NCBI RefSeq assembly: GCF_000938305.1
Contig: NZ_JYMT01000002.1
Span: 209,844 to 273,843 of the forward strand
DNA length: 64,000 nt
Reading direction: 5' to 3'
Origin: Bradyrhizobium sp. LTSP885
Lineage (GTDB): Bacteria > Pseudomonadota > Alphaproteobacteria > Rhizobiales > Xanthobacteraceae
Of this stretch, positions 61,636 through 64,000 are shown piece after piece; position 1 is the first letter of the stretch; every line of letters starts with the position of its first letter. Made by a program: the position numbers and the translations under genes. The notes under the pieces are model-generated. The model searched no databases, was not told the origin of the DNA, and worked only from the letters and a program-made list of their open reading frames with translations.

Positions 61636-63135
61636 ATGCTGGTCGTGGAGACAATTGCCCGGATACGGCGCGAACACTTCATCAAGGGCAAGACGATCAA
61701 GGAGATCGCCCGGGACCTGAAGGTGTCGCGGAACACGGTCCGGAAGGTGCTGAGGTCGGGAGAGACCTCATTCGAGTACGAGCGTGTTGTCCAACCGCGG
61801 CCGAAGCTGGGACGATGGGCAGCGGAGCTCGACGGATTGCTTGCGGGGAACGCAGCTAAGGCTGCTCGCGAACAGTTGACGTTGATCCGGATCTTCGAAG
61901 AGCTGCGCGGGCGCGGCTATGATGGCGGTTACGATACCGTTCGGCGTTACGCCAGGCGGTGGAGCCAAGAGCGTGGGCAATCGACGGCTGCAGCCTATGT
62001 CCCGCTGAGCTTTGCGCCTGGGGAAGCCTATCAGTTCGACTGGAGCCACGAGGTCGTCCTGCTCAATGGCGTAACGGTGATCGTGAAGGCCGCCCATGTC
62101 CGGCTCTGTCACAGCCGGATGCTGTTTGTGCGGTGCTATCCGCGCGAGACACAGGAGATGGTGTTCGACGCCCACGACCGGGCATTTGCTCTGTTCAAGG
62201 GCACCTGCGGACGCGGCATCTACGACAACATGAAGACGGCGGTGGAGACCATCTTCGTCGGCAAAGGGCGTCTCTACAATCGCCGCTTCATGCAGATGTG
62301 CAGCCACTACCTGGTCGATCCGGTTGCCTGCACGCCAGCGTCGGGCTGGGAGAAGGGTCAGGTCGAGAACCAGGTCGGACTTGTCCGGGAGCGCTTCTTC
62401 ACGCCACGGCTGCGGTTCAAAACCCTCAACGAGTTGAACGCGTGGCTGTTGGACAAGTGCATCGCCTACGCCAAAGCGCACCGGCATCCGGAACTGATCG
62501 AACAGACGGTCTGGGAGGTGTTCGAAGCTGAGCGACCGAAGCTCGTTCCCTATGCCGGCCGGTTCGACGGATTCCACGCGGTGCCGGCGTCGGTCTCGAA
62601 GACCTGTCTGGTGCGTTTCGACAACAACAAATACTCGGTCACGGCCAGCGCTGTCGGGCGGCCTGTCGAGGTTCACGCCTACGCCGACCGCATTGTGATC
62701 CGCCAGGACGGGCGCATCGTTGCCGAGCATGCTCGCTCGTTCGGCCGCGGCGATACCGTCTACGATCCCTGGCATTACGTGCCGGTGCTGGCTCGCAAAC
62801 CCGGTGCCTTGCGCAACGGCGCTCCCTTCAAGGACTGGGTACTGCCGGCCGCGATCGAACGTGTACGGCGCAAGCTCGCCAGCGCCGACGATGGCAATCG
62901 GCAGATGGTCGACATCCTCAACGCAGTTCTGACCGACGGCTTGCCGGCCGTCGAAGCCGCCTGCGCCGAGGCGATCACTCACGGCGTTCATTCCGCCGAT
63001 GTCGTGCTCAACATCCTGGCCCGCCAGCGTGATCCTGCGCCACCGGCCAACATCCTCACCCCGGCTGCGCTGACATTGCGCCATGCCCCGATCGCCGACT
63101 GTGCCCGTTACGACAACCTCAGGAGAACCATCTGA
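61636..63135 (+). CDS. istA: IS21-family transposase IstA
   Basis: A 499-residue transposase: N-terminal HTH ([22 protein letters not shown]), RNase H-like DDE domain with Asp in YQFDWSHE, Asp in [11 protein letters not shown] and Glu in [12 protein letters not shown], and the C-terminal beta/charged region. It cuts and joins IS ends with the ATPase IstB. It has no obvious frameshift. Its stop overlaps the istB start (TGATG). Confidence 0.95.
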   Translation: MLVVETIARIRREHFIKGKTIKEIARDLKVSRNTVRKVLRSGETSFEYERVVQPRPKLGRWAAELDGLLAGNAAKAAREQLTLIRIFEELRGRGYDGGYDTVRRYARRWSQERGQSTAAAYVPLSFAPGEAYQFDWSHEVVLLNGVTVIVKAAHVRLCHSRMLFVRCYPRETQEMVFDAHDRAFALFKGTCGRGIYDNMKTAVETIFVGKGRLYNRRFMQMCSHYLVDPVACTPASGWEKGQVENQVGLVRERFFTPRLRFKTLNELNAWLLDKCIAYAKAHRHPELIEQTVWEVFEAERPKLVPYAGRFDGFHAVPASVSKTCLVRFDNNKYSVTASAVGRPVEVHAYADRIVIRQDGRIVAEHARSFGRGDTVYDPWHYVPVLARKPGALRNGAPFKDWVLPAAIERVRRKLASADDGNRQMVDILNAVLTDGLPAVEAACAEAITHGVHSADVVLNILARQRDPAPPANILTPAALTLRHAPIADCARYDNLRRTI

Positions 63136-63998
63136 TGGAACGTACTCAACTGTTCGACCTCATGAGCGAGCTCAAGCTCTACGGCATGAAGGCCGCCTTC
63201 GATGAGATCATGGCGACCGCTGTCAAACGCCAGCACGAACCTCAACGCATTGTCGGCGACCTGCTCAACGCCGAGATCAACGAGAAGCAGGCGCGCTCGA
63301 TCAAGTACCAGCTCACCATCGCCAAACTGCCGCTGGCCAAGGACCTTGAGGACTTCCAGTTCGAGGGCACTCCTATCAACCAGACGCTGGTCAATGATCT
63401 CGCCGGCGGCGGCTTCATCGCCCAGCAACGTAACGCCGTCCTGGTCGGCGGTACCGGCACCGGCAAAACACATATGGCCATCGCCATCGCCAGAAGCTGC
63501 ATCCGATCTGGTGCCCGCGGCCGCTTCTACAACGTAGTCGACCTCGTCAATCGCCTGGAGATCGAGACCCGCAATGGACGGCAGGGTCGCATCGCCGAGC
63601 ATCTGACCCGGATGGACTTCATTGTCCTCGACGAACTCGGCTACCTTCCGTTTGCTCAATCCGGCGGCCAGCTACTGTTCCATCTCGTCAGCCGGCTCTA
63701 CGAGCGCACGTCGATCGTCGTCACCACCAACCTATCCTTCGGGGAATGGCCCAGCGTATTTGGCGACGCAAAGATGACCACCGCGCTGCTCGATCGTCTG
63801 ACTCACCATTGCGATATCGTCGAGACCGGCAACGACAGTTGGCGCTTCAAGAGCCGCGACGACGATCACGCAACCCGCGCTCGCACCGTCTCCGCAACCC
63901 CGACCAGCTCCGACGGCGCGAGCGCTACCGCCAAAACCCGTCGCCCAAAGGGGTCAAAATTGGACGCCGATGCGGGGTCAAATTTGAACGCCGATTGA
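63135..63998 (+). CDS. istB: IS21-family transposition helper ATPase IstB
   Basis: A 287-residue AAA+ ATPase related to DnaC: Walker [12 protein letters not shown], Walker [13 protein letters not shown], sensor-like [11 protein letters not shown] and arginine region [22 protein letters not shown]. It is translationally coupled to istA. The last 20-odd residues ([15 protein letters not shown]) are encoded by the right terminal repeat itself, and the stop lies 2 bases before the IS end. Confidence 0.95.
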   Translation: MERTQLFDLMSELKLYGMKAAFDEIMATAVKRQHEPQRIVGDLLNAEINEKQARSIKYQLTIAKLPLAKDLEDFQFEGTPINQTLVNDLAGGGFIAQQRNAVLVGGTGTGKTHMAIAIARSCIRSGARGRFYNVVDLVNRLEIETRNGRQGRIAEHLTRMDFIVLDELGYLPFAQSGGQLLFHLVSRLYERTSIVVTTNLSFGEWPSVFGDAKMTTALLDRLTHHCDIVETGNDSWRFKSRDDDHATRARTVSATPTSSDGASATAKTRRPKGSKLDADAGSNLNAD

Positions 63999-64000
63999 CA
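63946..64000. repeat. Right terminal repeats of the IS21 element
   Basis: AAGGGGTCAAAATTGGACGC and GCGGGGTCAAATTTGAACGC are tandem inner repeats before the final GATTGACA. These are the inverted counterparts of the left-end motif. The coding end of istB runs through them. Confidence 0.8.

Larger units (their letters stand above)
58954..64000. mobile_element. Left part of a tRNA-Lys-associated integrated element (continues past window)
   Basis: Directly downstream of tRNA-Lys are a tyrosine recombinase (59318-60844), an AlpA-like regulator (60903-61223) and an IS21 element. This is the usual left end of a genomic island or integrative element using a tRNA 3' end. No second copy of the tRNA end is found before base 64000, so the right junction lies outside. 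Element identity is inferred. Confidence 0.6.
61522..64000 (+). mobile_element. IS21-family insertion sequence, apparently complete
   Basis: About 2.48 kb. The left end TGTCATTCGGCCTGCAATAT is matched by the reverse complement of the right end TGTCAATCGGCGTTCAAATT; both continue with TTGACCCC copies (for example at 61551 and 61576; right end 63953-63979), giving multiple terminal repeats as usual for IS21. It carries istA and istB in the standard order. The right end is the last base of the window, so the flanking target duplication cannot be tested. Confidence 0.9.

Overview
The window looks like chromosome from a Bradyrhizobium-type alphaproteobacterium (order Hyphomicrobiales). The evidence is uniformly high GC with GC-rich third codon positions, many ABC and TRAP uptake genes, DUF3551, DUF2336 and LTXXQ proteins typical of that group, and dispersed palindromic repeats of the kind scattered through Bradyrhizobium genomes. 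The genus call rests on recognition, not on a database search.

Layout. 1-6518: branched-chain amino acid block (3' part of the acetolactate synthase large subunit, a threonine dehydratase-like enzyme, ilvN, a methyltransferase, two amino-acid/metabolite exporters, ilvC). 6650-12439: second-messenger block (PilZ, a PAS-GGDEF-EAL membrane protein with a decayed EAL domain, DUF2336, a class III nucleotidyl cyclase). 12586-20919: mixed genes, including a TetR regulator divergent from a ferric-reductase-like membrane protein with two matching operators between them, a membrane sulfatase-type transferase, an osmoprotectant ABC importer with a fused permease/binding protein, and an HD phosphohydrolase. 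20928-27252: a LacI-controlled sugar importer without its own ATPase, next to a multidomain ADP-ribosylglycohydrolase-like enzyme. 27316-27948: duplicated DUF3551 genes. 27955-33666: the methylcitrate cycle (propionate) operon with its ScfR/RamB-type regulator and a twin TTTGCAAA operator candidate. 33739-44516: small secreted proteins, a PanE-like reductase, NitT/TauT-type ABC parts split over two loci, an XRE regulator with a divergent epimerase, an MFS carrier and a cupin. 44524-50589: a Nudix gene, livGFHM, a PPK2 polyphosphate kinase and a metallophosphoesterase. 50874-52718: leuA with a leucine-rich leader peptide and a strong terminator. 52750-54867: repeats and a trypsin-like protease whose frame carries an early amber codon. 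55036-57998: a DctPQM TRAP transporter. 58129-58704: an LTXXQ protein.

At 58878-58953 there is a tRNA-Lys(CTT). Directly downstream lie a tyrosine recombinase, an AlpA-like regulator and a complete IS21-family element whose right terminal repeat reaches the last base of the window. This looks like the left end of an integrated island that continues past the window.

Functionally, the two ends of the window share leucine/isoleucine/valine synthesis (ilv genes, leuA with attenuator-like leader, exporters), and the middle is mainly nutrient uptake and carbon catabolism under dedicated local regulators. The most interesting items are the LacI/ABC/ADP-ribosylglycohydrolase locus, the twin TTTGCAAA site of the propionate operon, the paired TetR operators, the amber-interrupted protease, and a repeat that folds into a multi-stem structure.
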